A DNA stretch of 64,000 nucleotides from Pseudoneurospora amorphoporcata (GCA_033297205.1 MU859131.1:1-64000); one strand, 5' to 3'; counted from the first letter of the stretch, positions 1 to 10,112 are shown. Made by a program: numbers and translations. The notes: generated by a model not told the origin, from the sequence alone.

Positions 1-88
1 AACACCAGGTGAAAATCCCTCAACTTCGTGTGGGCCCCACGCGACCCGGCGCCTCCCTCGCTGGTTAATTTATTGTCCCCCCAAACCC

Positions 89-133
<45 letters not shown>

Positions 134-285
134 ACCAATGGTGTACACACACATTAAAGTAATTACAAAATCCACGCAGCACGTAGCCTATCGGCCATAG
201 CAGTATACAGGCCATGTGAACAAAGAAAACACCTAGCGATGTCGCACACAGTCGCTAACGATGACGCCCTCCTGTGGCCCTCTGC
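1..285. other. 3' flank of sec22 with a 41-nt poly-A tract
   Basis: No gene is seen here. Positions 90-130 are an uninterrupted run of 41 A residues on the plus strand (a T run on the sec22 strand). The sec22 stop codon is at 288-286, so this is its 3' untranslated or flanking sequence. Confidence 0.8.
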
Positions 286-1019
286 TCAAAAGAAGAACCT
301 CCACCACAAGAAGAAGACAATAATCGAGCCCACCGCCGCAAACGGGCCATACTGCTTCAGCAGCAAATCCCAATTGATCCTAACAGCCGCCCTCTTATAC
401 TTCTTACTATCGTCCCTCAACCGACTGCTCAGCTCGCCCATGCGCTCCAGGCTATCACCACGATACAGCAAATCCTCAATATTCTTCGTCATTACCTTTG
501 TCACGTCCCTCAGCTCATCATGCAGCTTATCCAAATTCTGCGTCGCGCGCGTGTCGCTGTACGTCGCCTTGGTGCGGCTAATGAAGCTGTCAAAGTCCAT
601 AAAGGCATATGGCCGCAGCGTCGGGTTCATAAGCTGTTGCGGCGTATGGGTCGTCGCGAACTCGCCTGCGATGTCGGAGAGGTACGTGAAGGCGAGCTTG
701 CGCGGGTACGAGCGGTCCGTAATGGCCACGTACACGATGTCGGACTGGATCAGGTAGTGTAGGGTGTATAAGGAGCCGCTCTCGATGCTGGCTTGTGGCT
801 CGGAGGTGCGTGTGAGGCGCCGCAGGATTAGCTTCACTTGCGACTTGATTTCGCCGAGGGTGGATTCGGTGGCTTCGTCGTCGACGGATGCGCAGAGCAT
901 GAGGCCTGTTTAAGGGGGTCTTGGTTAGCTGCTTGACATTGTGGGAGGGTGGAAAGAAGGATGGGGTTGGTTAGGGGGTACGAACCATCCAGCCGGGCAA
1001 TTTGTGTTGAGCGGATCAT
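286..1019 (-). CDS. sec22: Sec22-type R-SNARE (ER-Golgi vesicle fusion)
   Basis: This is a two-exon gene encoding 217 aa. Exon 1 is 1019-986, a GT..AG intron spans 985-906, and exon 2 is 905-286. The joined N-terminus reads MIRSTQIARLDGLMLCAS, the typical start of Sec22. An N-terminal longin domain covers about residues 1-115. It is followed by an R-SNARE helix (about 130-190) with the zero-layer Arg in the LLYRGD segment, and a C-terminal tail anchor rich in Phe and Trp (about 195-217). Family knowledge: Sec22 cycles between ER and Golgi and pairs with Q-SNAREs in both anterograde and retrograde transport. The length matches the family. The ATG at 900 inside exon 2 would remove the start of the longin domain, so the spliced start at 1019 is preferred. 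It diverges from the Zn2Cys6-ASXH gene at 2230. Confidence 0.95.
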
Positions 1020-2229
1020 TTGAATAATATGTTATGTTCGTATCTTTTTGGGTGGTAAACTTCGTTGTCGTCGTGTAACCGTAAATGAAGGACAGCTGCG
1101 GGCTTGGGTTTGTCAAGTTGGTGTTGTTGGAGAGCAGAGTGGACAAGGGGAAAGCTTAAAGCTTGTGATGACGGGCGGGAGTGACAATGCGGCCGGTCCT
1201 GTTAATAGACGTTGGGGGAGTTGCATATGTCGGGTACGTGGCTTCTATCGCAACCAACTTGCAGCGACAATACTCTCGTTGCCTGATTTTCAGCTTCTGT
1301 TTATGAGACAGAATATTATTATTCTTGGTACATTATTTCTCTCGTTTTACAAAGAAAAAGAAATATTACGAGAGAGTCAAGTGATGCAATGCTTTCCCCC
1401 GACCACTGCATGATGCGTATTCCCTTGATAAGGATTGAAGTCGTTACCTAAGCGGGGCATTGATGACGATGCTGGCGCTTGAAATGTTTTGGGAGCCCAA
1501 CGTGGGGGCCTGTAGGCCTGCAGTGTACTGTTTAGTTGAATGCACGACGGGAGTAGGCAGTCTCGCCCAGCAATGGAAGCTATTCACGCCTACTAGGATC
1601 TCCAAAGCTACTAGCTTCCGGGGTACATCATGCAAGTGCTTGGCGCCATAGCTTCAGCTTCATTCCATCTCGTCCATTACACAATACCTACCTAGGTACC
1701 TAGGGAAGGAGCAACCTCAACCGAACAACAACGTGGAAGGTGAGCTGGAGGTGGATCATTTTAGTTCCGTTATCATTCACTACCCAAATTACCTCAGGTT
1801 GATTCTCAAAAGTTCATTGCACATCCTCCCAGCCCGGCGCATCAACTTGTACTCTATCACCGCTTCGTTTTGTTTGACCACAGGCTCACCTGAACGTATC
1901 TCATTCACCACTTTCATCACCGCCCACTCTCTCGTTTCTCCTTCCACCAGGTATCAGTTTGTTTGCGGATGTAACAACAATCATATCAGCCGCATGAACC
2001 ATCAGCGACATACGACAGACAGACGGTGACTTTCACGGCGCAACTCTGCCAATTTCAGCTATCTGGTATCAGCTTAATATCACAACAACCAAGCACTCCA
2101 GAGCTGACTCCGGATCTGAGTCTACGGTGATTATCCTTTATCGGCAACACGACATTAGTGCGGTCGAACAACCTCAAGTGTCAGGTTTCTCTCCCCACAC
2201 AAGACGACCAACTGAAGGCGTTCTGAACG
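1020..2229. promoter_or_regulatory. Divergent intergenic region, sec22 / Zn2Cys6-ASXH gene
   Basis: This 1.2-kb stretch must hold both promoters and 5' leaders. No coding sequence is convincing. A short upstream ORF of 11 codons (ATG 1994, stop ending 2029) lies in the leader of the downstream gene. Pyrimidine-rich CTC/CAC tracts around 1900-1950 look like a typical fungal 5' leader. Confidence 0.5.
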
Positions 2230-4837
2230 ATGGCTGAAGAAGGAGGTAGTTCTCCGCTCTCCTCCATCCTCTCCTCCCCTCCGGCCTCGCCTCCCAGGAG
2301 CGTGACTGGGGATTGGGATGGCACTCACGTGCAGGAGACCAATACTGCTGCGCGGACGGCTTTGGAAGAGCTAGCAGCCGAAGAGCTAGTAGTCATGCAA
2401 CCAGCAGTCGACAAATCAGCTATCGCCAAACTAGCAATCGAAGAACCGGCAATCGAGAAACCAGCAGTCGAGGAGCCAGCAGTCAAAAAGCCGGTAGCTA
2501 AGAAGGCAGTAGCCAAAAAGGCAGCAGCGAAGAAGCCAGCAGCCAAAAAATCAGCAGCCAAAAAGGAAGCAGTCGAAGAGCCAGCAGTCGAGGAGCCAGC
2601 AGCCAAAAAGCCGGTAGCCAAAAAGCCGGTGGCAAAAAAGTCAGCAGTCAAGGGGCTAGCAGTCGAAGAGTCGGCAGTCGAAGAACCAGTAGTTAAGGAA
2701 CCGGCAGTCGAGGAGCCAACAGTCAAAAAGCTAGCAGTGAAAAAGTCAGCAGGCGAAAAGGGAGCAGTCAAGAAGTCAGCAGTCGAAAAACGATTTGCCA
2801 AGGAGCCAGATGTTCAAGAACCTGAAGAAGCTGAAGGAGAACAAGCTACGCCATTGGCAACACGAAGAGAAAACAAGTCAGGACCTCGACCATCTAATCA
2901 ACTAGAAGCTCAGGAACTAGAAGAAGCTTCTACATCCTGGACCGCGATAAATCTCCCACCACGGAGACCACAGCCAGTCAAAAAGCCAGAAGTTCCGACA
3001 CCTGGACAAGAAGAAACGCCTGTGCCATCAGCTGAGCCACAAGTTCCAACGCGCGAAGAAGAAGAAGCGCCTGTGCCATCACCAGCGCCACAAGTTCCGA
3101 CACGTGAAGAAGAAGCGGCAGCGCCATTAGCTGCACCGAGGCCCGTCTCCAAGAAGAGAAAGCCAGAAGTTCCAACACGTGAAGAAGAAGCGACAGTGCC
3201 ATCAGCAGAGCCATCAGCTGCACCAAGCCCCGTCCCCAAGAAAAGAAAGCCAGAAGTTCCAACGCGTGAAGAAGAAGAACAAGAGGAAGAAGCGGCTGCG
3301 CCTTCAGCTGCACCAAGTCCCGTATCCAAGAAGAGAAAGCCATTGACTGCACCAGCCTATTCTAAACAGGATGTGGCTGACTCACGCAATGTACTCAAGC
3401 CAAAGCTGACGAGGGGCGCGTGTACTCCTTGCCGTGAGAACAAGCTCAAGGTTGGTCAGAGATACTTATATTCCATAGTCGTTTTGTATCTGACAGCTTC
3501 TATAGTGCCTTAAAGAGAAGCCAATTTGCTCGCGATGTTCTGAATCTGGCACGCATTGTGTTTACGCTTTTGAGCAGCCGCGGAAAGGACTTCCAGCAGC
3601 GGCTCGTCCAGCTCCAGCGGATGGCAGCGAGCCAAAATCCTTGGGCTCGTCAAACTCACACGGATATTTGGCAGTACAGAACCTGGAAGTCGACGAGGAA
3701 GTCGATATACCGGGAATCGAGGTAGCAGCAGTCACCAATCCATCGATCAATGGACAGGACTTCAACGGTCTTAAAAACGAGGATCCAAACACAGTGACGA
3801 AAGGGGCCCGCAAAAATGCGAGTGGGCAAACGCCACAGGAAGCCGTTCTGGACGATGATGCACAAAGCTCAAAAGGCACACGTCGTTCTGTAAGCAGTGA
3901 CGGGCAACTGGATACTGAACCCAGGAAGCGTAAAGCCTCGGACCAGGCCAAACCTACCAGTGCCAAAAAGCCACGACAGGCTGGAGCAGCGTCAAAGAAA
4001 ACAAACCTCGACAGAAAGTGGGAAGCACCCTTCGTCTATACCGATGAGCATTCCCCTCTTACCAATGCTGATCTCAGAGTTCGTACCTCTTCCCTCTTTC
4101 AGAAATTTATCTCACACTGATGATCTGACACTTGATTATAGGCCATATTGCTGCTCCCACAAGCATGGGACGTGTTGACACCAGAGGAGAGGAGAGACAT
4201 CCTCGCCAAATTCCCCGACGACAGCCATATACTGGATGCAGGGACCGAGAAAGCCCGACCGGATCTTGTCTTGTTGCGCAATAATGATCATTTCAGATAC
4301 GATTGTGCTCGGTACCTTGAAAACATTGAGCGGGGTCGGCATGATGAACAATGGCTTCAGGAGGCCTGGGTCGCTCATGAGAAGCACAAACGTGGCGACT
4401 ACGATGATTTTCTGAGAAAGGAGTTCGAAATCGACTGGGCAACAAAGATACCAGAGGAGTTGCTGCAGAAAACCAGCCGGAAGAACGAGATGGTCGGGCG
4501 AGATGCTACTGGAAAGATGTCCGAGAATCAAGCAGCGGCAAATGAGCAGCACAAAGGTAAGGTTCATGTTCGCCTATGGCAACGCTGTCTGGATACTGAT
4601 TGAACTACAGCCCTTCCTGGCCGCGCTAAGGGCGCTTCAGTGGTGCAATACGTGTCTCCTGCCAATCCAGCATCTGTTAATGCAACCGAGGCAAATGGAA
4701 TTGTCCAAAAGGTCGCGGAGAATATGCAGAGTACAGACCATGTCGCCCAACATCGCCCCAACGGTAATGGAAGTTCCAGTACGAACGGGGCACAATACAC
4801 CGCACTACGCTTCGAAATACCAAAAGGGATGGATTAA
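2230..4837 (+). CDS. Zn(II)2Cys6 finger + ASXH-domain nuclear protein with long repeat tract
   Basis: This is a four-exon gene: 2230-3450, 3506-4078, 4142-4556 and 4611-4837, with GT..AG introns throughout. It encodes 811 aa. Residues ~45-190 are a degenerate tandem repeat of Ala-Val-Lys/Glu-Lys/Glu-Pro units. Residues ~255-370 hold a second repeat family (PTREEE plus KKRKPEVP-like), including several KKRK basic clusters that could be nuclear localisation signals. A C-x2-C-x6-C-x6-C-x2-C-x6-C cluster at residues 398-425 fits a Zn(II)2Cys6 finger. Intron 1 falls exactly between Lys407 and Cys408, so unspliced RNA lacks the last four cysteines. Residues ~570-720 match the ASXH domain in fungal form: a SPLTNADLR start, AWDVLTPEERRDIL, FRYDCARY, then WLQEAW and HKRGDYDDF. 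In animals ASXL proteins activate the deubiquitinase BAP1. Fungal function is unknown to me. A chromatin or transcription role is inferred. Confidence 0.88.
2362..2800 (+). repeat. Coding minisatellite (Ala/Val/Lys/Glu/Pro units)
   Basis: Imperfect tandem units of about 9-15 nt, built from GCAGTC, GCAGCC, GAAGAGCCA and AAAAAGCCG, encode alternating acidic (EEP) and basic (KKP, KKS) blocks. All units keep the reading frame. Such low-complexity tracts usually vary in copy number between strains; that is inference here. Confidence 0.85.
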
Positions 4838-5441
4838 ACGCTTCTTCGAAGCAGTAGAACAGACGTATGCCGATCTTCCTTTTGGACGGCTCCGACTTCA
4901 GCTACTGTCGTTTTTACCAGGAACTAATATACCATCTCAACTATGAATGTTCGGGTCTCATAGTCGCTGGAACTAGGGCGGTAATTCGGAAAGCCTAAAG
5001 TAAACCCAGTCACTGGCTTAAGCCCTGTAATCACGAAGACATGATGATACCTGAGGAGACACGATTTGTGGCAGATGGACATGCGTAGAGCCAGTCTTAC
5101 GCCACATTCCTTTGTTGGTACCGTATTTTGAGAGCATGGACAGCGAAACGTTTAACACGGGTTGAGGCCGGTAGAGAAAAGCATAGATATTGTCAGTTCC
5201 AAGAGGTTTCACAGATTAGCGATACCCATTTAAGTAGATGAATAAGGAACATTAAAGCTAGATCTTTAAGGCTCGTGCATCAGTGCAGTGACTATGGCAC
5301 TCATGGTGGCCACGGTGTGATAGTTTTATCGACGACTTAATGACAAGTGTTCTGGTATGCTCATTAGGGTGCAGTATATATATATGTTTCCACGAGGTAA
5401 ACCTCCATCAATCACTACGACAGTTGATCACAACTGTAAAA
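4838..5441. other. Intergenic, 3' of ASXH gene and 5' of tRNA-Asp
   Basis: No gene is seen. The 3' untranslated region of the upstream gene should lie in the first few hundred bases. A short TATATATA stretch at about 5377-5385 lies roughly 60 nt upstream of the tRNA and could help position RNA polymerase III, but that is a guess. Confidence 0.5.
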
Positions 5442-5534
5442 TCTTCCGTAGTATAGTGGTCAGTATGTGAGCTTGTCAAGCTTGAACATCAGTTCGATTC
5501 GCTCGAGACCCGGGTTCAATTCCCGGCGGGAGAG
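5442..5534 (+). tRNA. tRNA-Asp(GTC) with 21-nt intron
   Basis: It folds as a cloverleaf. The acceptor arm is TCTTCCG with CGGGAGA (one T-G wobble) and discriminator G5534. The D arm contains AGTGGTCAGT. The anticodon stem TGAGC pairs with GCTCG. The T arm is CCGGG-TTCAATT-CCCGG. The anticodon GTC is at 5475-5477. The intron, 5479-5499, sits one base 3' of the anticodon, the canonical position for nuclear tRNA introns. Downstream T runs (5541-5560) provide a Pol III terminator. Loss of the intron gives a normal 72-nt tRNA. Confidence 0.93.
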
Positions 5535-5936
5535 ACTAGTTCTTCTTTTTGCAAGTTTTTTGCACGCACCCCTACCTAACTAACATTAACTTCACCCTTT
5601 CCTAGGTTTGTGAATTTCTTTTCGGTACAATGATACTTCGTTATGCTTTCGAATCGGCTGGGCTGCATTTCCATCTGGATCTGACCGAATAGTTTATGCG
5701 AATGATGGTTGCCGAAAGTTTGCGAGAACTGATCGCCTTCGCAACCTTAAAATCGATTTCTTGGCCAGCACTTGAAGCTTCTCTCCTACAACAAGCAAGA
5801 ACTCAAACTCACCACACAATACCTCGTCAAAGTACTTTGGTTTCAATTTGAGTCTCTACGCCGTCGTCCTCTCCTACCTTCAGTAATACGAGGCCGGTCT
5901 AGATACATTTGAAGGTCGTATCAACCAAGCGTCAAC
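5535..5936. promoter_or_regulatory. tRNA terminator and 5' leader of elp5
   Basis: T-rich terminator runs directly follow the tRNA. The rest is the presumed promoter and leader of the Elp5 gene, with the AACATGG start context at 5934-5940. Nothing else is recognised. Confidence 0.5.
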
Positions 5937-7063
5937 ATGGCGCCCTCAGCTCAAACGCACCATCGCTCCCACAGCTTGCTGCTCTTTCAGAAGCTGCTGA
6001 ACCTTCGAGACAGCGCCAGCCCACTTACACTCATTCTCGATACCCTTGAACAAGGTGCAGAACCTCTTGTACAGGAGTTCATTAGCAGAGGCAAGGTAAG
6101 AAGTTTTTTTCCAAGTTCCTTGCGCTTTATCAACTAACACGCGCACAGCTTGCCCGTAGTAAAGTACTCTTTGTCTCCTTCACTACTGTTAGAAAGCCCC
6201 ATGATGTCGATATCTTCATCAAGGCCAGGGGCAAGCCCGTCGCGGCTCTCATAACCGATATCACTTCACATTGTGCTCCTCCCAAGGGCCAAACACCCAA
6301 AGATGCTGCAACAAACTGCCAGAGTAAGTGCAGTGCAACCACCACGCCAGCACAAGAACATAAGCTAACAATAACTAAAGGATTTTTAATCGTGGTTGAC
6401 TCGCTAAACCCTCTCGCCTCAAAAGAGCCCCACGCCCTCCCCCTCTTCTTCGGCAGCATCATCAACCCCTTTGCCTCCCTCGTCGCTGTCTACCACAACG
6501 ACGTCCCTCTCGTCCTCCCCCGAACCGTCAACGAGTACGAACCCCATCCGCTCACCCTCCTCTCTCACATGGCCACCGCCATCTTCAGAGTCTCAAGTCT
6601 CTACCAGGCCGTCGAGACCAAGCGGGCGCAAATGCGTAGTTTGCGCGAGCCAGAGTGGGGACTTCACGAAGGCCGCGAAGGCGTGCTTGTTGGCTTGTGG
6701 ACAGGCCACCAAGCTGAGGGACTCGTGGTGGAGATGGAGATGAGGAGGCGCAGCGGGAGAGCCGTGGCTGAGAGGTTCATCCTTAGCCCTTCGACGCAAA
6801 AAGGCGGTGCCGGCGCGAGTCTGTCACTACTTTCGGATCACCCGCTGTTTGCGCCGCAAAAGGACGCGGAGGGTGGTGCAGAGGGGGAGATGGCGGATAC
6901 TACGTTCAAGTTGGGGTTGACGGAGAAGCAGAGGAGTGATAGGGAGGGGATCGTGTTGCCGTACTTTGACGCGCAGACGGAGGTTGGTGGAGGAGAGGGA
7001 GGCCGGATTTTGTATGACATGGGGAGGGAGGATGACTTTGATGATGAGGAAGACGAGATCTGA
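5937..7063 (+). CDS. elp5: Elongator complex subunit Elp5 (Iki1 family)
   Basis: Three exons, 5937-6095, 6149-6323 and 6381-7063, encode 338 aa. The first exon encodes a short segment ending LLLFQKLLNLRDSASPLTL, followed by an LDTLEQ motif typical of Elp5. Exons 2 and 3 give the RecA-like core with beta-strands SKVLFVSF and GFLIVVDSLNPL. The C-terminus contains conserved LPYFDAQ and ends in an acidic DDFDDEEDE tail. Family knowledge: Elp4, Elp5 and Elp6 form a hexameric RecA-like ring in the Elongator complex, which modifies wobble uridines in tRNA. All introns have GTAAG donors and short CTAAC- or CTAAA-like branch regions. Elp5 is short and divergent across fungi, so the call rests on the whole pattern, including the acidic C-terminus. 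Confidence 0.87.
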
Positions 7064-7693
7064 ACAAAGCTTGATGAGAGAGCCGGCGTTGTCTCCGTCT
7101 CAGATTCGACGATATCTTCGGGTCAAAATGTTCGCAGCGATCCATCTCATGCGAAGAGAGGTACTGTATCCTTATTCTACATTCCCAAAATGGCCAGGAC
7201 GACAAAGCTAATCGCCTGGAGAGCAACAGTTGCAAAGAGAATCGAAGATGTTGAAAGCCCTGGGCGCTCAATGTTCGAGACTTGTCCGCGAAAGTATATA
7301 CTCTCTAACCTCTCGGTACCGTTCGAAAGAGAAGAGGAATGGTACTCGTATGATTATGTTCATAAACACCATCACCGTCGAGGCATCCAGAACCTTGAGG
7401 GCCTGAATCACAGGCTCAGAGAGGGAATCGCGGGGTGGTGGGGTTGGTGCAGGGGATCATTGTCTTATCTTATCGCAGACTCCACAACGATCGGCGCCTG
7501 CATCCAGCCTTGCAGCGGCCGCCAAGCTTCAGATGGCCTGCAGCATTCGCCTAGCTTCAGCCGCCTCTTCTTGAATGCTCCAGAATTTCCCTATACAACG
7601 TCATCAAGGACACTCAGTTTCCGGTTGAAACCATTCATTCTTGCCCAGCAAAACATTACAGGCAATCAACCTTGCGATAATCGAGCGCGAAAC
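7064..7693. other. Intergenic; frame of next gene stays open upstream
   Basis: The reading frame of the SNRNP27-like gene remains open back to about 7190, but the upstream residues look unlike protein and have no Arg/Asp-rich bias. I read this as 3' flank of elp5 plus 5' leader of the next gene. Confidence 0.5.
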
Positions 7694-8680
7694 ATGGCGG
7701 ATAGACACAATCGTAACCCTCACCGTGGGGGCGCGAGAGGCTACAACGACAGAGACCGACACGGCAGAGACAACCGCGACCGCGACCGTAGGCGTGGTCG
7801 GGGAGGAGGCAGAGGTGGACGAGACGATCGTGACGGAGATAGCCGACGATACAGGTCCAGATCCAGAGACAGGCGCGATGGGCATGACCGCAGGCGCTCG
7901 CGCTCCCCGATTCGCGACAGAGACGGACACGATCGACGCGACGACTGGGCCAGAGATGGAGGTCGGGGAGGCCGTCGCGACGGTCTCAGAGACTCTCGCC
8001 GTAATCGGGGTGACGCAGATAAGGATGGCATGAGCAAACCAGACAGAGGTACGTTTGGTAACCGAATTCATCCCCATCACAGGACTGTTTCTCGTTTTGC
8101 AATCGACACCGACCGGAGCACTGACACCCCGAAAGACAGGGGAGACCTTCCAAAAGACAGAAACATCCGCCGCTCAGCCTCACCGCCCCGAGAGCCAGAA
8201 CCACACGCGAAGTCACCACGGAGCCCCACACATTCAGCAACAGCACACGACGATCACCGTCTTTCGATAAGGTCGAAATCCGAGAACGCCCCTGCTGCTG
8301 CTGCGGCACCAGCACCGGCGCCAGTACCAGTGTCGTTCAAGGTCAAGGGACACGACCAACGTCGATCCGATAGCATGCATGTGGAGGAGCAACACCAGTC
8401 GTCCCGGGAGCGGACAGAAGAGCACGAAGAGGAACATATGTCGAGGGGACGGTTTGACGCCGATCCCATGGATGAGGACGAGGAAGAAGACGTGGTTGTT
8501 GAGGATGATGGTCTGGGAGATATGGCCTCTATGATGGGCTTCGGTGGCTTTGGCACAACCAAGAACCAGAAGGTCAGGGGCAACAATGTCGGTGCGGTGC
8601 GGAAGGAAAAGAAGACGGAGTATCGCCAGTACATGAACCGTGTCGGCGGTTTCAACAGGCCCCTTAGCCCGGGCCGGTAG
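7694..8680 (+). CDS. U4/U6.U5 tri-snRNP 27 kDa protein (SNRNP27-like)
   Basis: The ATG at 7694 starts an Arg/Asp/Gly-rich N-terminus (RDR, RGGGRGG and RSRSR repeats, residues ~1-115). A linker with SASPPRE follows. The C-terminal SNRNP27 domain contains the diagnostic MGFGGFGTTK, then VRGNN, YRQYMNR and GGFNRPLSPGR at the very end. Family knowledge: this protein is part of the spliceosomal tri-snRNP and affects 5' splice-site choice. A probable intron lies at 8049-8135 (GTACGT donor, CTGAC branch at 8120-8124, AAAG acceptor). It is 87 nt, so removing it keeps frame and joins PDR to DRGDLPKDR, giving 299 aa. Without splicing the ORF is 328 aa. Another AG four bases on (8138-8139) would shift frame to an early stop. 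Confidence 0.88.
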   Translation: MADRHNRNPHRGGARGYNDRDRHGRDNRDRDRRRGRGGGRGGRDDRDGDSRRYRSRSRDRRDGHDRRRSRSPIRDRDGHDRRDDWARDGGRGGRRDGLRDSRRNRGDADKDGMSKPDRGTFGNRIHPHHRTVSRFAIDTDRSTDTPKDRGDLPKDRNIRRSASPPREPEPHAKSPRSPTHSATAHDDHRLSIRSKSENAPAAAAAPAPAPVPVSFKVKGHDQRRSDSMHVEEQHQSSRERTEEHEEEHMSRGRFDADPMDEDEEEDVVVEDDGLGDMASMMGFGGFGTTKNQKVRGNNVGAVRKEKKTEYRQYMNRVGGFNRPLSPGR

Positions 8681-9323
8681 TGCTGAGGAGTTAGGATTGG
8701 ATGTGTCGCGCAGCAGAGGTGGGCATGGAAAGAGTCTCAAGGCACATTTGTTACGGATTATTGCATGGCCGATCAGATACCCAAATATCGTTTATCGTTT
8801 CCACTATGCGTTTGGTTTGGGTCATCTTTATAGCTTCCACGGGCTTCTAGAACGCAGCGACCAACTTCGCATGTTATATACCCTCGTGAACTAATCAATT
8901 TATACGGGTAGACTGTGAGTCTTCCTATGCACCTAGAAACGGCCATTCCCTCGGTTTACCCTCACTGGCATTGTTTTGTTGCCTTTTTGTTATCGCTCTT
9001 TCGGTGGAAGAGCTATCACAAATCATATCAGCGTTCAGTAGGGTTAGGGTTTTATGTGCTCCAATAACTTTTTCACCAAGCCTTTTCTTCGTCAAGCCTT
9101 TTTCGTCCATCAATGTGCAAATTCAAATCACCCCACCAGCGCCAAAAAAATTTAACGAACTGCTTATCATCAGGAAGAGTCAAGTTCACTATTTCAAGGA
9201 TTTTGAGCAAGCTTTTTTTTTTTTTTTTTTTTTTTTTTTCGCAACGGTATGGCCATATTCACATCACTTAACAACATCATCTCACTAATGTCAATATCCA
9301 GTTTTCAACACTCAAACTTCAAA
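8681..9323. other. Intergenic with 27-nt poly-T tract
   Basis: Positions 9213-9239 are an uninterrupted run of T. No gene is seen. The SMAP-domain frame stays open upstream to an ATG at 9249, but the more probable start at 9324 has AAAATGGGC context and begins the lysine-rich sequence directly. Confidence 0.6.
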
Positions 9324-10112
9324 ATGGGCACCTCAACATCAGAGCACAAGGTCAAGAAGGAGAAGAAGGACAAGAAGGGCTCCAAGACCAAGGAAGTCGC
9401 TGCTGCTTCCGAGCCCACTGAAATCATTGCGGAAACCGAGTCAGCGTCCAAGAAGGAGAAGAAATCCAAGAAGTCCAAGGACGACAGCAAGAAGGACTCG
9501 AAACGCAAGCGCGAGGAGGAAAATGACGATGCAGAGAAGCCTTCCAAGAAACACAAGTCGGAGGACAAAGAAACCACCAAAACCGAGAAAATAAAGAAGA
9601 ATGAGAAGAAGGAAAGGAAGAGCAAGTCGAAGGACAGGAAGGAAAAGAAGGAGAAGAAGAAGGACAAGAAGTCCAAGAGCGCGAAGGAGGAGGAGGAGCC
9701 CGTTGTGAAGAAGGAAGAGAAGGCTGAGAGCAACAAGGAGTCTAAGAAGGAGAAGAAGGACAAGAAAGACAGGAAGGAGAAGAAGGAAAAGAAAGAGAAG
9801 GCCGAGAGGAAGGAGGACGCCCAAACCAAGTCTACACCAGCGGCCACAACAACTCCCAACCCCGCAGCGGTCCTCGCAGCTAACTGGAACGTCAACGCGC
9901 TCGGCGGCGGCGCATCTCGCCAGTCCAAGATGATGAGGTTGCTCGGCGGCAAGACGCTTGCTGTCGACAGTGCTGCCGCCGCTGCTGCTGCCGCTGCTGC
10001 AAAGAAGACGTTTGACGTCAACCAGGTGTCTCAAGAGCTTGAGCAGCAGTTCAAGGCTGGCATTCACCAGAAGTTCGATGCGGGTGGTCAGCGTCGTGGT
10101 TTGGGTGCGTAA
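9324..10112 (+). CDS. Lysine-rich protein with C-terminal SMAP domain
   Basis: Single exon, 262 aa from the ATG at 9324. Residues ~10-170 are almost wholly Lys, Glu, Asp and Ser (KKEKKDKK-type blocks), predicted disordered or single charged helix and probably nuclear or nucleolar. After an Ala/Thr-rich linker, the last ~65 residues match the small acidic protein-like (SMAP) domain. They include NWNVNALGGGASRQSKMMRL and LLGGK, a run of nine or ten Ala, then FDVNQVSQELEQQF and an RRGLGA end. Function of the family is unclear; many members sit in ribosome-biogenesis-type Lys-rich proteins, which is only suggestive here. The in-frame ATG at 9249 is less likely because the segment after it looks like leader sequence. 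Confidence 0.8.
   Translation: MGTSTSEHKVKKEKKDKKGSKTKEVAAASEPTEIIAETESASKKEKKSKKSKDDSKKDSKRKREEENDDAEKPSKKHKSEDKETTKTEKIKKNEKKERKSKSKDRKEKKEKKKDKKSKSAKEEEEPVVKKEEKAESNKESKKEKKDKKDRKEKKEKKEKAERKEDAQTKSTPAATTTPNPAAVLAANWNVNALGGGASRQSKMMRLLGGKTLAVDSAAAAAAAAAAKKTFDVNQVSQELEQQFKAGIHQKFDAGGQRRGLGA

Noticed and set aside
2362..2800. CRISPR-like array
   Set aside because: The repeats are a degenerate protein-coding minisatellite without regular spacers. No CRISPR array exists in this window.
7190..7693. Upstream in-frame extension of the SNRNP27-like protein
   Set aside because: The added 168 residues lack the Arg/Asp/Gly bias of the rest and look like an untranslated leader. The start at 7694 was chosen.
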